DNA of 64,000 nt from Pteria penguin (GCA_035048485.1 CM068581.1:7763430-7827429); one strand, 5' to 3'; counted from the first letter of the stretch, positions 41,325-53,299 are shown. Notes: a model not told the origin generated them from the letters alone. A program made the numbers and translations.

Positions 41325-43551
41325 GAAGGTTGAGCAAGTAGATAAATCACATAGTAAAACCATAATCTTAATATGTATCATATAAGCCATAATCTGAATG
41401 TGTCATATAGCCATAATCTGAATATGTATCATGTAAACCATATTCTGAATATGTGTCATATAGCCATAAAAGCAGGAAGTTTTATGCTTTGCAACAAAGT
41501 TTTAACAACGGAAGAGAGTATGATTTATATTGCCAAATCAAGCAGATACTTCCTTTTTGTCTGTCGCCTTCATGTGATAATTTATACGATGATATAAAGT
41601 AAATCATCAATCAATTTTATCGATTTAGACCCTTATTGTTCTTTTTCATAGGAAGTATGTACACCTAAGTTTTATCTTTAAAAGTCGTGGTGTCTAATGT
41701 CATGGATTGCTGCAAACGAATCACATCACATCAAATAATATGTATTTAACCATTCATACCTCAATCGTAAAGAACAGTAAAGCTGGTTTTGTTTTACTTT
41801 GACTGCTCATGCGAATACAGAATAATAACACTATATAATGCTAGAGCATGCTTACAATAAAACATAACAATTTTAGATATAAATCCCCCTCACATACAAA
41901 GACACACGCACACGCGCCTAAATCCATCTACAAATTCATATATGTAATACACTGTTGTAAGTGTAGGTTGTGTGCGATTTTCTTTACACCAAGATTTCTT
42001 GCACATATATGGTGACGGCATGTGATTATTCAATGCATGAAAATTGGTAGGGATCCAACCGAAGCAGTGAAATATCTTTTACGTGCCACATCTACCATTA
42101 TAGAGGGCTTGTGTCTGTCTTGTGTAAACACAGGACCGTAACGTGGATTCTCCGGCGGACTAAACACATAGCTGATTGAGTCACTATTTCAATTTTACCT
42201 TTCCTGAGTCGTTTTCACAACATCGAAAACATTTATGTATAATACAAAAAAGCCCACTGATTAAATGCATGCACACGAGTTACACGGAATACAAATTTAG
42301 CCAGAGGGGATAACCTTCTCACAAACAATCTGTATAAATTATCATACATTAATGAGTACATGAACATAACCCAACAAGACTCAACATGGCCTTAAACCAA
42401 AGTCATATCTTCAAGGTCAAGGTTATAATGCATATAATAGATAAATCTCTGTCCTGTTCATTACTTTTTACCCCTTGCATGGATATGAATTTTATTTCAT
42501 AGAACCGTTGCCAAGTTCCCAAAAATGTGTCATGACCTTGAACCAAGGTTGGAGTAAGGTCAAGGTCACAATGCATATGAGGGGTATTTCCTTGTCCGGG
42601 CCATTTAATTTTACCCCTTGGATAGATTTGAATGATATTTCACGGATTTGGTGCCCATATCAAAAACTGTGTCATGACTTTGAAGCAAGGTAAAATTTCA
42701 TGATTAGCATTATCTTATTAGAGTTTTACCTCTTTAATGAAACTGAGTAGAAAATTAAAGGGGATATTTTGTATCCCAAAATACGAGGGAAGGGAACTTC
42801 ATACATTCATTTTATCACTCTTCAACTTAAGGGACAGGGGTATTATGAAACGTGAGGCGTTGTTCTTGATGGTAGTGTCTTTTTCTAACTTTAAATTTTT
42901 GTTATTTAAAGTGAGTCATGTGATCACTTTAAATAACAAAAAATTAAAGTTAGAAAAAGACAGTAGCACAGATTAAAAACTTGCACAACATTTTGCTTGA
43001 TTGTCACATACTAATTTTGACAAAAATTTAACAATTCTAGTTTTACATAGATAACTATTGAAACTCTTCCCAGTGCAATGCATATAAAAACATTACAGAA
43101 CTAGATTTAAGATTAATATACAAAATTTAGCTCAACCCTTTAAAACAATTTAAACGCTATCAAAACCCAATAATTTCACATTCATAGAGTAATACTGGAG
43201 TATTAATTTTGTCGAATAAATGCAATTGGTCCTCTATGGATAAATTTAGATCTCTACTTTTAATAGGTACCGTAAACATAGCCGTCTGCGCTTTTCGAGA
43301 TGCATATTTTTACTTAAGTTGTCTTTAAGTTTAAGGAAACAAAGAACCAGATATGCAGACTTTTGTAAGTTTCTAACCTACCACCAAATTTTAAGGAAAC
43401 AAAGAACCGGATCTGCAGACTTTTGTAAGTTTCTAACATACCACCAAACAACAAGGACATTATAAACATGCCATACATATCATAGTTTTAAGTGACTGCA
43501 CATACACGTATTACTATAGTCATGTTGAATTGATTCATAGTTAGCGATATG
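41325..43551. other. Intergenic region between peptide and GPCR genes
   Basis: Contents: a short tandem run of CATAATCTGAATATG-like units at 41360-41465; two ~130-bp diverged direct repeats with TCAAGGTCA at 42400-42690; a perfect-looking hairpin at 42873-42965; and a 60-bp direct duplication at 43330-43447 (shared GGAAACAAAGAACC and GCAGACTTTTGTAAG). No coding gene is visible. Confidence 0.65.
42873..42965. repeat. Hairpin with ~40-bp arms
   Basis: TGTCTTTTTCTAACTTTAA..TTATTTAAAGTGA is followed after about 9 bases by its inverse. It has only one or two mismatches. Confidence 0.9.
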
Positions 43552-44799
43552 CTATTTTGAAAAATTTAGACATAATGTTTTGAATTTTTCTCTAAATGTT
43601 AGATCAAAGAATCCATAGATAAAAGGGTTCACTACATGGTTAAAAAGAAACATTCTCTTCAAGATCAGCAACACATTGAGGGTCGGTTTAGGTAAGGTAG
43701 TCCAGAAATTGGTACGGTTACTGCCGGGAACAGCGATCAAGATCAGAGTTGGCACATAAGATATCACGTAGATAATGACAATTGTCATAAACATGAAGGT
43801 AAAATTGTTCCGTACTCGCTTTCGATGGATTTTCCTCCGTTTCACAGCAGACGTGTTGGAGAGAGTTGTAACGAGAGGAGGGCGTGATATATCGTTATTA
43901 ACAATATGTGAAGTCCGTTGAGATTTGTTTTGATAATTATTCTGACCACATGCAGTCAGTGTAATATTCGTTGAACGATTGTCTAGTTTAGAGGTAGATG
44001 TATCAGTCTGTGAAATTTCTACGTTACTACTCTCTGGATCATTAGGAATGTCATCCTCCAGTGCCTCGTCTTGTCTCTGTATTTTAGATCGTTTCATGCT
44101 ACGAAATCGGACATAGATCGCCCGACCGACGGGAACATACAGACTGACAGTCACAATAATGTTCGTCAACGAAAAGAAAAATATTGTACCAAAGTAAATC
44201 CTTCCGACTGAGGCGGGAGAGTTGTTTGTAGGTTCAAATTCACATATGCGAGTTGTAATATAACTGCCTTTATAAAATGTAGTCATGTTAATATCTTTAA
44301 ATATAAATAAAACCGGCAAGCCAATGGTAACAGCAAATACCAATGCACTTACCAAAGAAAGTTTTTTCCGCTTCAGATCCATATGGTTTGAATGCGGTTT
44401 GCACACTTTGACGTATCTATGGACGGCTATAACTAATAGTAAGGTTGCCGAAGCTGTGGAAAATGTCCATGTCATAAAGAATGCCGCCCTACATAACGAC
44501 AAACTAGGAAACATTACACTGTACAAGTTCTGTACTATACCAAATGAAGTTCCAGATATTGTCGCTAGCATATCGATAACAGAAAGAAATGGAATGAAGA
44601 ATCGATCTTCCGACTTCTTCATCATAAACGTATAGACAAAAAGAACGATGAAGTTACCGGTCACTCCGATGATAAGCAAAATACTCAGTATAACGGTATT
44701 AATGAAGCGATCGTCGGCAATGTCGTCATTTAACTGCGAGATATTTATTGACGTATTCATGCTCTGCATTCTTTGTTTGTCACAGAACTTCCTTGTCAC
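43552..44799 (-). CDS. Rhodopsin-class (class A) G protein-coupled receptor, intronless
   Basis: 415 residues with seven hydrophobic segments at about 33-57, 67-93, 102-126, 148-168, 200-226, 331-357 and 372-397. Class A landmarks: Gly-Asn in TM1 (48-49), LSVIDML with Asp76 in TM2, Cys103 at the top of TM3 paired with Cys186 in loop 2, NPFIYG (391-396) at the end of TM7, then a short amphipathic tail. The DRY motif is HRY (127-129) and the TM6 CWxP is degenerate (ISYVP). The N-terminus has Asn glycosylation sites (NTS, NIS), and loop 3 is long and polar (227-330). The first ATG was chosen; Met11 or Met14 are also possible. The ligand cannot be told; such intronless peptide- or amine-receptor-like genes are abundant in lophotrochozoans. 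Confidence 0.9.
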   Translation of the reverse strand: MTRKFCDKQRMQSMNTSINISQLNDDIADDRFINTVILSILLIIGVTGNFIVLFVYTFMMKKSEDRFFIPFLSVIDMLATISGTSFGIVQNLYSVMFPSLSLCRAAFFMTWTFSTASATLLLVIAVHRYVKVCKPHSNHMDLKRKKLSLVSALVFAVTIGLPVLFIFKDINMTTFYKGSYITTRICEFEPTNNSPASVGRIYFGTIFFFSLTNIIVTVSLYVPVGRAIYVRFRSMKRSKIQRQDEALEDDIPNDPESSNVEISQTDTSTSKLDNRSTNITLTACGQNNYQNKSQRTSHIVNNDISRPPLVTTLSNTSAVKRRKIHRKRVRNNFTFMFMTIVIIYVISYVPTLILIAVPGSNRTNFWTTLPKPTLNVLLILKRMFLFNHVVNPFIYGFFDLTFREKFKTLCLNFSK

Positions 44800-45207
44800 G
44801 TAAACTGATTTTTACCTAAGTTTCTTGTCACATGGACTGATATTCACTGGAACTCCTTGTCACATTGACTGTGGACTTTATCTCATTGAGTGACTACTGT
44901 CCCTTATCTGTTTTATCTAATAAGAATAACTACTTAATGACGTTACATTCTAAGTACGTTATCCGATCTGGGAAAAAACTTTATCCTTCCTTATTGTAGT
45001 TTCCCTTCGTAGGAATTTTAACATGGTTTGGTTAAGATAAAGTGCACTGTGATAGCAATTGACAGTACATTAGTATAGTGTGTGAAAACAATCTACCAAG
45101 TACCATGTTGAAAGTATGAATTTCTGTGTGAAAACAATTCACAGCAACTTAACCCGTGTACCAAGTTGAAAGTATAAAAAAAAACTATATACAAAGTACT
45201 AGTATAA
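44800..45207. other. Upstream region of the GPCR gene
   Basis: Contains a short repeated phrase (CTTGTCACATGGACTGAT and variants, 44785-44880) and the duplicated phrase GTGTGAAAACAATTCACAG / GTGTGAAAACAATCTACC (45080-45160). No clear core promoter is seen. Confidence 0.5.
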
Positions 45208-45353
<146 letters not shown>

Positions 45354-45395
45354 GGGTGATATGAATATAAAGTTTTAAATCCAATATTTTCAGAG

Positions 45396-45563
45396 AGTCA
45401 AGCGTGGTGTAGTGGTTATGCGCTTGGTTTGTGGCGCCGACAATCCGGGTTCGATTCCCGGGTTGCACCACTATGTTTAAAAGGTTGGTAACCTCCTGCT
45501 TCCATGTCGCGATATAACTGAAATATTGTTGAAAGCGACGTAAAACACCAATCACCCAACCAA
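45396..45563 (+). mobile_element. tRNA-derived SINE (V-SINE/RUDI-like)
   Basis: The head at 45404-45471 folds as a tRNA: GTGGTGT pairs with GCACCAC, and an anticodon arm with TTGGT/GCCGA encloses a GTG (His-type) anticodon. Polymerase III box A (TGGTGTAGTGG) and box B (GGTTCGATTCC) are present. A non-tRNA body with GATATAACTGAAATATTGTTG and GACGTAAAACACC follows, like the conserved body of molluscan V-SINEs, and it ends in an A/C-rich tail. The tRNA part alone is short (68 nt) and continues into the body, so it is a SINE, not a functional tRNA gene. Confidence 0.75.
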
Positions 45564-45859
45564 TATCTTTTGAAAGAAATCTTCAGATTAAAGGTCATCT
45601 TGACAATTTCAATCAAAAGCATGAATATCTTTCTGATTACACTTATCTACCAACAGCAAATACACTCTCAAAATCATTCCATATGTCAATAAAATTGTGG
45701 AGTTTGTTGTTTTTTAAAATATGTATTTTTCAATCTTGATCATTGAATTTAAGAAACTGATAAGACCTTGAAAATTTTGATGTTTTTTTTCAAGTTTCAG
45801 ATTTTTTAAATATATATTTCAAAAACAAAGATTCGCCATGTATTTCCTATAGCTACACA
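45564..45859. other. Spacer or eroded 5' part of the Penelope-like copy
   Basis: AT-rich; it may hold the eroded N-terminal region of the element at 45860. No clear homology is seen. Confidence 0.4.
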
Positions 45860-47355
45860 CCATCAGTTGTATCCAAAATTTATAATCACAAAGGGTTTCT
45901 ACAGTGTCTTGATCTTAGCAACTCTGCATGCCATCCTCAACCGTGGGCATATTTCTCATCTAATTTTGTATATTCTCTTTGTGGCCATGTCATTACTGGT
46001 GATCTTGATATTGTTAAAAACACCAAATTAAGAGAACTTTTACTTAAAGGTCCAAAATACAGAAGAAAAATGAGGAGTTACTGCTCAGTTATGTGGCAGA
46101 AGTCACCATGGAGCTATACAACACATGAATATCAATAATATACTAGAACATATAACACATTACAAAAATATTTGAACCTAGATCATTCACATGGAGCCAA
46201 AATTTTGGGAATATTATGAACTGCTGCGAGGAATATGCCACACGATGGGCAAAAAGAGAGGAATTACAGATCGACACTCTTTCGGAATGGATAAAATCTA
46301 TTGCAGTACTTCTGAGATCAAAAATTAAAAAATTACAAGGCTCTGTAAACACCAGATTTTAATCTATTTTTAAAGATCCTGATGTTGTCAGAGAACTTAC
46401 CTTCCTCCAAGAACATTTTATCATTACACCAGCAGATAAAGCGTCTAATAATTATACATTTACTTGAAAGAAATATTACTTTGACAGCCTAGTGAAAGAA
46501 TTAGGATTAAATTCAGCTCCAGGAAATCCTACTTATACTCTCACGGAATTTTCGGTTTCGGAAGTACTTGAGAATCATAAATCTGTTCTCAATACGTTTG
46601 GTATTGACACAAATAAATTAAATTTAGAACTTCTATATTTGTACTGCATTCCAAAAATGCACAAAAATCCTTACAAACAACGCTTTATCGCTGGTTCCTT
46701 GAAGTGTTCCACAAAATCTGTATCGATGCTACTCACAAAAATATTATCAGAAATTAAATCTGGCCTTCATAGGTATTGCGAAACAGTTTATTCAAGAAGT
46801 GGAATTAATCAAATGTGGATCCTCAAAAATTCAAAAGAGTTGTTAGAACATCTAAAATCAAAAAGTTTTACTAAAATTCACTCCATCAAATCTTTTGACT
46901 TTTCGACTCTTTACACAACGATACCTTATCAGAAATTAAAAGACAGATTAGCGGAAATTATTTAAATTGTTTAAAATGCATTTACTAGTAAAAACGAAAG
47001 CCGCAAATTCAAATATATAGTTATAGGCCATGATAAAACTTCCTTTTGTTAGGGAAAATTCTGATTCCAAAAATAAATACACTGAAACAGTTGTCATCCA
47101 GAAGGTGAACTTTCTTATCGATAACATTTTTGTGGTGTTTGGAGGAAAGTTTTTCAACAAATTGTCGGCATTCCAATGGGCACTAACTGTGCTCCGCTTC
47201 TGGCTGACATATTCCTACTCATACGAAGCTGAATTCATTCAGTCTTTGCTTTCGCAAGGAAAGAAACTATTGGCTATTGGCTTCACTTACAGATATATAG
47301 ATGACTTGCTTTCAATTAATAATCCTTCATTCGCGGATTACCTTAGCATCATATA
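45860..47355 (+). mobile_element. Penelope-like retroelement, N-terminal and RT parts, 3'-truncated
   Basis: The plus strand reads, with frame breaks: a VVSKIYNHKGFLQCLD-like region and HVITGDLDIV segment at 45865-46030; WAKREELQIDTLSEW at 46245-46300; ITPADKASNN at 46425-46450; then an open frame 46492-46965 with IPKMHKNPYKQRFIA, SGINQMWILKNS and SFDFSTLYTTIP. The core FFNKLSAFQW../YIDDLL part follows to 47350. It carries more N-terminal sequence than any other copy here. It is interrupted at 46070-46175 and ends abruptly at 47355. Confidence 0.85.
46070..46175 (-). mobile_element. Short Penelope 3'-end fragment inserted in another copy
   Basis: The ~105 bp from GTTACTGCTCAGTTATGTGG to ACAAAAATATTTG match 26530-26640, the extreme 3' end of a different Penelope subfamily. 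The host frame continues correctly on both sides. Confidence 0.8.
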
Positions 47356-47841
47356 TAATATAAAAACATGACCCGGACGGACGTACGGACAGCGCCATAA
47401 CAAATACATCTCGTCTAATGACGGGCGTATAAAAAACTTTTTAACATCAATATTGTTGTTGGGAAATTCAAAATTCCATTTTATAGCTGCATTGGGAGTG
47501 TTTCCAATTGCATTAAGAATACTATATATGTCAGTTTTTCTACCATACCTTTTTTGGATTTCAAAGATGCATAAAACTCCGTATAGGCATCGATTGATAG
47601 CTTGATCTTCCAAGTGGTCCACCAAACCTCTTTCCATGTTACTCAACAAAATTCTAACAGAAATCAAATATGGTCTTCAGAAATACTGCTCTAATGCTTA
47701 CTCGGGATGCGGAATCAATCAGATGTGGATCCTTAAGAATTCTAAGGAACTTCTAGAGCACTTAAAATCTCCTATTTTCAATGATGTCACTAGCATCAAA
47801 TCTTTTGACTTTTCGATTCTTTATACACAATAACATCAATT

Positions 47842-49300
47842 ATTCAAAACGCGGTTTTGGAGAAGAAGTCCAAAATGTGTCAACCAATCAGAGCCAATGG
47901 CGGCCATCTTAGATTACGGATGGGTACGAAAAACACAAACTTGGTAGAGGACCTCGAGTATTTACTTCTTTTGGTGGAATTCTGTGCAGCGGTTCTGGAG
48001 AAAAAGTCGAAAATAGGTCAACCAATCAGAGCCAATAGCGGCCATCTTGGATAACGGATCGGCACGAAAAACACAAACTTGGTAGAAGACCTTGAGTACT
48101 TACTTGCTATGATATTGAGATCATCAAAAAGACTATAGGTCTTGTATTTGGCCCCTCTACAGCCTTATGCAGACTTTTACTTGAACGCTGCACGCTGAGT
48201 AACAGGGCGGTGGGGACTATATGACGGACCTTGTCCAAACCTGTTTCAGAGGAGACATGGTCCTGAACCTCGTCCCCTCTGACTGTTAGTCGGGACTCCT
48301 ACAGATCTAGGGTCTTAGCTCGCTTTCAGACTGGCAGAGCAAGGTTTATCATGTTGATGTCGTATATTTTGATACCATTATGTGTTTTACAATACCTTAC
48401 GTGTTTATATTTTTATGACCTCTCAATATGCGATACCTGTTGACCCTTGTTCTTTACATGGAGGATTATTTATAAATTTTTAAATGTACGTCCTTTGATT
48501 GTTCTGCTGTGACGGTGAGTGGAAAGGTGGGCCCGTAAACCGGTTAACCACACCATTTGTTTGGCTTTTGTCAAATTAAATGACCGTCCTAAGTCGGTAT
48601 CGTAATTGCACTACAATCAAATATTTTTGTAATGTGTTATATGTTCTAGTATATCATTTATATTCATGTATTGTATAGCTCCATGGTGACTTCTGCCACA
48701 TAACTGAGCTAGTAACTCCTCTTTTTTCTTTCCTATGAGGTTTGGTGAAATTCTGTGCAGCGGTTCTGGAGAAGAAGTCCAAAATGTGTCAACCAATCAG
48801 AGCTAATGGCGGCCATCTTGGATTACGGATGGGCACGAAAAACACAAACTTGGTAGAGGACCTCGAGTATTTACTTCCTATGAGGTTTGGTGGAATTCTG
48901 TGCAGCCGTTCTGGAGAAGAAGGCGAAAATGTGTCAACCAATCAGAGCCAATGGCAGCCATCTTGGATTACAAATGGGCACGAAAAACACAAACTTCGTA
49001 GAGGACCTTGAGTACTTACTTTCTATTAGGTTTGGTGAAATTCTGTGCAGCCGTTCTGGAGAAGAAGTCGAAAATGTGTCAACCAGTCAGAGCCAATAGC
49101 AGCCATCTTAGATTACCGATCGGCACGAAAAACACAAACTTGGTAGAGGACCTTGAGTACTTACTTGGTGAAATTCTGTGCAGCGCCTCTGGAAAAGAAG
49201 TCGAAAATGTAGAAAAGCTAACGACGGACGGACGACAGACGACGGACGGCGATTGATCACAATAGCTCACTGGAGCCTTTGGCTCAGGTGAGCTAAAAAA
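47842..49300 (+). mobile_element. Pearl-like element: ~145-bp tandem core units and terminal hairpin
   Basis: Six units of about 133-146 bp (for example starting ATTCTGTGCAGC at 47979, 48749, 48895, 49040 and 49173) each hold GTGTCAACCAATCAGAGCCA and GGCACGAAAAACACAAACTT. The right end has GACGGACGGACGAC, then a strong hairpin (49264-49294, AGCTCAC..GAGCC..GGCTC..GTGAGCT) followed by A. Tandem cores with a terminal hairpin are the layout of bivalve pearl elements, now considered non-autonomous Helitron relatives. The array is split by a Penelope tail at 48105-48722. Confidence 0.7.
48105..48722 (+). mobile_element. Penelope-like 3' tail inserted in the pearl-like array
   Basis: The reverse complement of 26525-27150 at high identity (TGGCCCCTCTACAGCC, CCTGAACCTCGTCCCC, GGTGACTTCTGCCACATAAC). 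It belongs to the minus-strand subfamily at 26525 and is 5'-truncated before the RT. Confidence 0.88.
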
Positions 49301-50983
49301 AGGAATTCGCAGATATAAATATCTCGTTTTAGGCCACAACAACACATATTTTGTAAAGGAACGGTCTGATTCCAGCAGCAAGTATGCAGAAAAAGAGATC
49401 ATTCAAATGTCAGAATTTCTAATAGCTAATATTTTTGTGATATTTGGTGGGAAACAGATTCCAACAGATTGTTGACATTCCTATGGGTACTAATTGCGCG
49501 CGTCTTCTGGCTGACATATTTTTGTACTCTTACGAAGCAGAATTCATACAGTCTCTGCTCTCTAAAGGCAATAAACAATTAGCATCTCGATTCAGCTTTA
49601 CATACAGATACATCGATAATGTTTTGTCGATTAACAACCCTGTACTTGAGGATCACCTCAACATCATATATCCAAAGGAACTCGAGATAAAAGATACTAC
49701 AGAGAGCGCATCTTCTGCTTCATACCTCGATATACTGATATCAGTTAGTGACGATGGTTCATCAGTGACCATTCTCTCTATAACAAACGTGACGATTTCA
49801 ATTTCATTATTACCAATTTCCCTTTTCTGAGTAGCAACACCTTCCTCTCCCGCATGCGGCGTCTTCATTTCACAGCTTATACGCTATGCCAGGGTATGTT
49901 CTAAATACGAAAATTTACTTCCAATAAGAAACACTTGAAATGTTAAGGCATGCATGGAGATGGTTTTTTTTTATAAACAGAATCTTTTCAAATTTTAAAT
50001 ATCTCAGAAATTCTGATACTGCTGTAATGATACCTTTATTATGTCTACATGAACAATCGAAAGTAGTCTTATTCAAAATGTTGACATCATCATCCAATTA
50101 ATCACCAATGAAACTAATACCCTTTTCATACCATTTCCATATGTAATGCTTTACTTTTGGAAATACTTATTACATTCTCTAAATAACAGTCCCCAAATTG
50201 TAGAATATTGCTTATGCTTTTATCGCTATTAGTTGCTTCAAAAATATGCATCCAGCATTGTCCCCCTTTTAACAGTCTTGCTACACATGAACACTTCAGA
50301 GAGGTCATAAATATATCTAAATTTGTTCAATTCAAACCACTTCTTTCTGTGTTTTGCCTTAATGTTTCCCTCTTGATTCTATCACATTTCGCCCTAAGAG
50401 CGAGGCTTCTTGCCACGAATCTACTCTCACAGGGATATATTGAGGAACGTTTGAAATTGTCACTGAGGAAGTTCTATGGTCGATATAGGGATCTATTGTA
50501 ATTTCAGATTCCTCTTTCAAGAATGTTAACCGATATTTTGGGACCTGACCATACACAATAACCATCTTAACTTTTTGACTATACTTGATTTGACATAATA
50601 CGTATATATATATATATATACATTTGTTTACCTGCGTTTCCGACACCGGAATTTCAGGCAGGCAGCATTTCTTGCCTTCACTGGGAAAATTTGACTTCAT
50701 GTTCTTGTCTCCTTCGTTTGTTCATACTTGTATATTTATGTGTTTACCTCCTCGACTTGAAAGGTTGTTGCAGGACTTTTGCGACGAGTGTTGCATGCAA
50801 CCAGGGGACGCTTACTTCTCCTGGCACCTGGTCTCACCTCGATTTTATTGGGGTTCGCATTTGTCTGAATATGACACTATACACGATATTGTCCTTTTAT
50901 TCCATGGACTATGAGATATGGTTTACCATTCAGTACTTCTTCGTTTTTACTTTGAGCCCCATACAAAATTGAAGAAATCTCTT

Positions 50984-51560
50984 CTAATATAATGTATTAT
51001 GTCGTTGTTGGGATTTTGGCAATGCAATGAATAAATGGCTAAGTTTTGGAATAATTATTGTTTTTGCTGCAGTTACTCTTCCTATCGGGGTTATAACTCT
51101 CCGTTTCCATTGTTTAATGCAAGGTGTAACTTTAGCTATTTGACTTTGATACTTCAAATCTATCATAATATCTAGCTGAAAAAGTTATCCCCAGCAAATG
51201 AAAAATAGTAGACCTCCAAGCTAGCTTCCATGTAGCATGATGACAGACATCTTTGCTCATTTTTAGACTATAAAATAACTTTTGTTTTGAACTATTAATG
51301 TTTAAACCTGGTGGTCTTGCAAAATATTCTAAGGTGTTTAAGGCAGCATATATTGATTTTTCTGTTCCATCTAATGTAAGAAAGATGTAGTCAACATACT
51401 GTGAAATTTTATGTTCTTTACCATTGATAATAATACCTTTTATATCAGAATTATGTTATATCAATAAAGCTAAAATTTCAGCACATAAAATTATTTAGTA
51501 AGCAGCCGCGACTATCTTCAAAAGATTCTGATAGAATTCCAGCTTGAATTTTTACTTAAC
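50984..51560 (-). pseudogene. LINE reverse transcriptase relic (L1/Nimb-like)
   Basis: In minus-strand frames broken by stops I read GDPLSPYLF-like, a YVDYIFL segment in place of the catalytic YADD, GLNINSSK and, at 51166-50984, WKRRVITPIGRV..IIPKLSHLFIALP. The last is the characteristic region after the RT palm in L1-like non-LTR elements. It is degenerate and non-functional. Confidence 0.75.
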
Positions 51561-53299
51561 CCAAAGAAGGTAAAAAACTTTATATATAAAAGACCATGCT
51601 ATGTAACAGATTTGAGCTTTGGGCTGATAGCCAAATACTGCTCTGACTTGGGCTGTAAATAATAAAGATCCAACATTACTAAAGTTTCTGATCTTTATTC
51701 TTCTAAATCACTAATCAAAGTCATGAAAAATCACACATATAACACACATTTACCTATACATGTAAAGTATAATTCACTTATAAAAAAACAAACAGTATGG
51801 TAAAATCACAATAGTATGCAATTAAGAACACATATGTCGAGTATAAGATGTTCATAATGAAACAGCAATTTAGCTAAACCGGGAATTAACACAGATTTGG
51901 GGAATTAATATACTTGAATAAGCTATTACTGAATAATAAACTTTACAGCCAGGAGGTTAATTGGAGATCTGAATGAACAAGGGAAACAACTCTGTTAAGG
52001 ATAATAAGCCTTTAAAATTTGGAAGTTTATGAAAAGACTTTCACCTAGATACTGGTTAACTCTAAATTATAATTGTACATCATTCAAAGTTACTTGTCAT
52101 AAAGTCGAATGAAAGTCAAGAAACTTGATAATTAATTTTTCATCTAAGTAAACAACAATAACAAATAAAGATCAAGGGCCATAACTCTGGTACTATGCAC
52201 CTGTACAAAGGTGAATATGTAAACCTTATATATGACAATAAAATGCTTACAAGAGCTACTGGACAAACATGATGTCGCAAATGTGTTTTGCAGTTTTCAA
52301 ACAGTCATCAACACCGGCCCATTGACCACAAGGTTCAAACCTTTGTATGTTAACGCATAAATGGTGCTGTCGAACCCGATCTTTTTTTTCAAACTTAACT
52401 ATAAATCAAATCACTAATCTAAAAAGGTATATCTAAAGAGAAGGGAACAATACTTATAAAATCGCCCTACATAAAGTAATATTTTGAACAATGTTTTTAC
52501 TGCTTTATGAAATTTAAATATAAAAGGTAATAAACTTTGCATATGAAGAATATCTAGACAGCGAACTGCCTAAGCACATATAAATAAAAAGGACCCGAAG
52601 GTTTCACATCAAGTTCATGATATGCAATTTTATGACACACCTTTCATAATTTTCTAAAAGCATAAAATCATATATAACATACATAACTAAAAGCAGACAT
52701 ACCTGTAAATAATAAAGACCCAATATTACTAAAGTTTCTGTTCTTCATTCTTCTAAATCACTAATCCAAGTGATGAAAATGCCATTCCATGACCAGCGGA
52801 TTAGTTCAATTTACAGGTTTATTTTCGGAACCAATCAAATTAGATATTACAAAACTCAACCCTAATTTGACCACCAAACTTTCCAAATTTGGACTGATTA
52901 ATGACAGGGAGATACTAATGTCACGCCCCTGATGTCCTTTATCGGGTCAAGGTGACGCGCTACCCGGACAAGGAATTTAGCACCTTCAGTCAGAGTAAAT
53001 TGACTTTATTACTCACGAAGATTACTTAATTTAAAGTACAATAGATGCCGACTGGCATGTTTCTTAAGCATGTCCCCAAAATAGGTTGAGAAGGAAACTA
53101 TTTACAGAGAAAGTAAATAACATGTGTCTATGTTGTAGATTAAACATATTTTATTCAATATATGAATACATTGAAAAGGATTGGGCAACAAGTTTGGCAA
53201 CCTGAACTGGTAGAAGATTTTTGAGATACTGTGGTGTTTGATTATTTTTGATTTTATAAAACAAAGATAACTTTCTTTTTTCCCGTCGCGATTTCAAAG
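51561..53299. other. Unassigned region bounded by ~80-bp direct repeats
   Basis: AAATAATAAAGA(T/C)CCAA(C/T)ATTAC with following sequence occurs at 51652-51735 and again at 52704-52785 in the same orientation, 1.05 kb apart. The interior is AT-rich and non-coding. Between 52800 and 53299 nothing is recognised. Confidence 0.55.

Larger units (their letters stand above)
47395..50960 (+). mobile_element. Penelope-like retroelement broken by nested insertions
   Basis: Part 1 (47395-47835) encodes a KMHKTPYRHRLIA-like region, NQMWILKNSKELLEHL and SFDFSILYT. Part 2 (49303-49920) resumes with the FLIANIFVIFGGK, ARLLADIF, FTYRYIDNVL (second catalytic Asp changed to Asn) and YLDILISV regions. Part 3 (50380-50545) holds FALRARLL..KFYGRYRDLL. 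The 3' tail at 50770-50960 matches 28100-28330. Segments 47840-49300 and ~49925-50375 are insertions. Several frameshifts make it a relic. Confidence 0.8.

Noticed and set aside
42400..42690. Nuclear-receptor sites (TCAAGGTCA) as an enhancer
   Set aside because: They lie in diverged direct repeats whose units contain the word, so they reflect repeat structure rather than demonstrated regulation.
44285..44635. 116-codon plus-strand ORF
   Set aside because: Antisense shadow of the GPCR gene.
45404..45471. Functional tRNA-His gene
   Set aside because: Only 68 nt, no terminator directly after it, and it runs into a SINE body.
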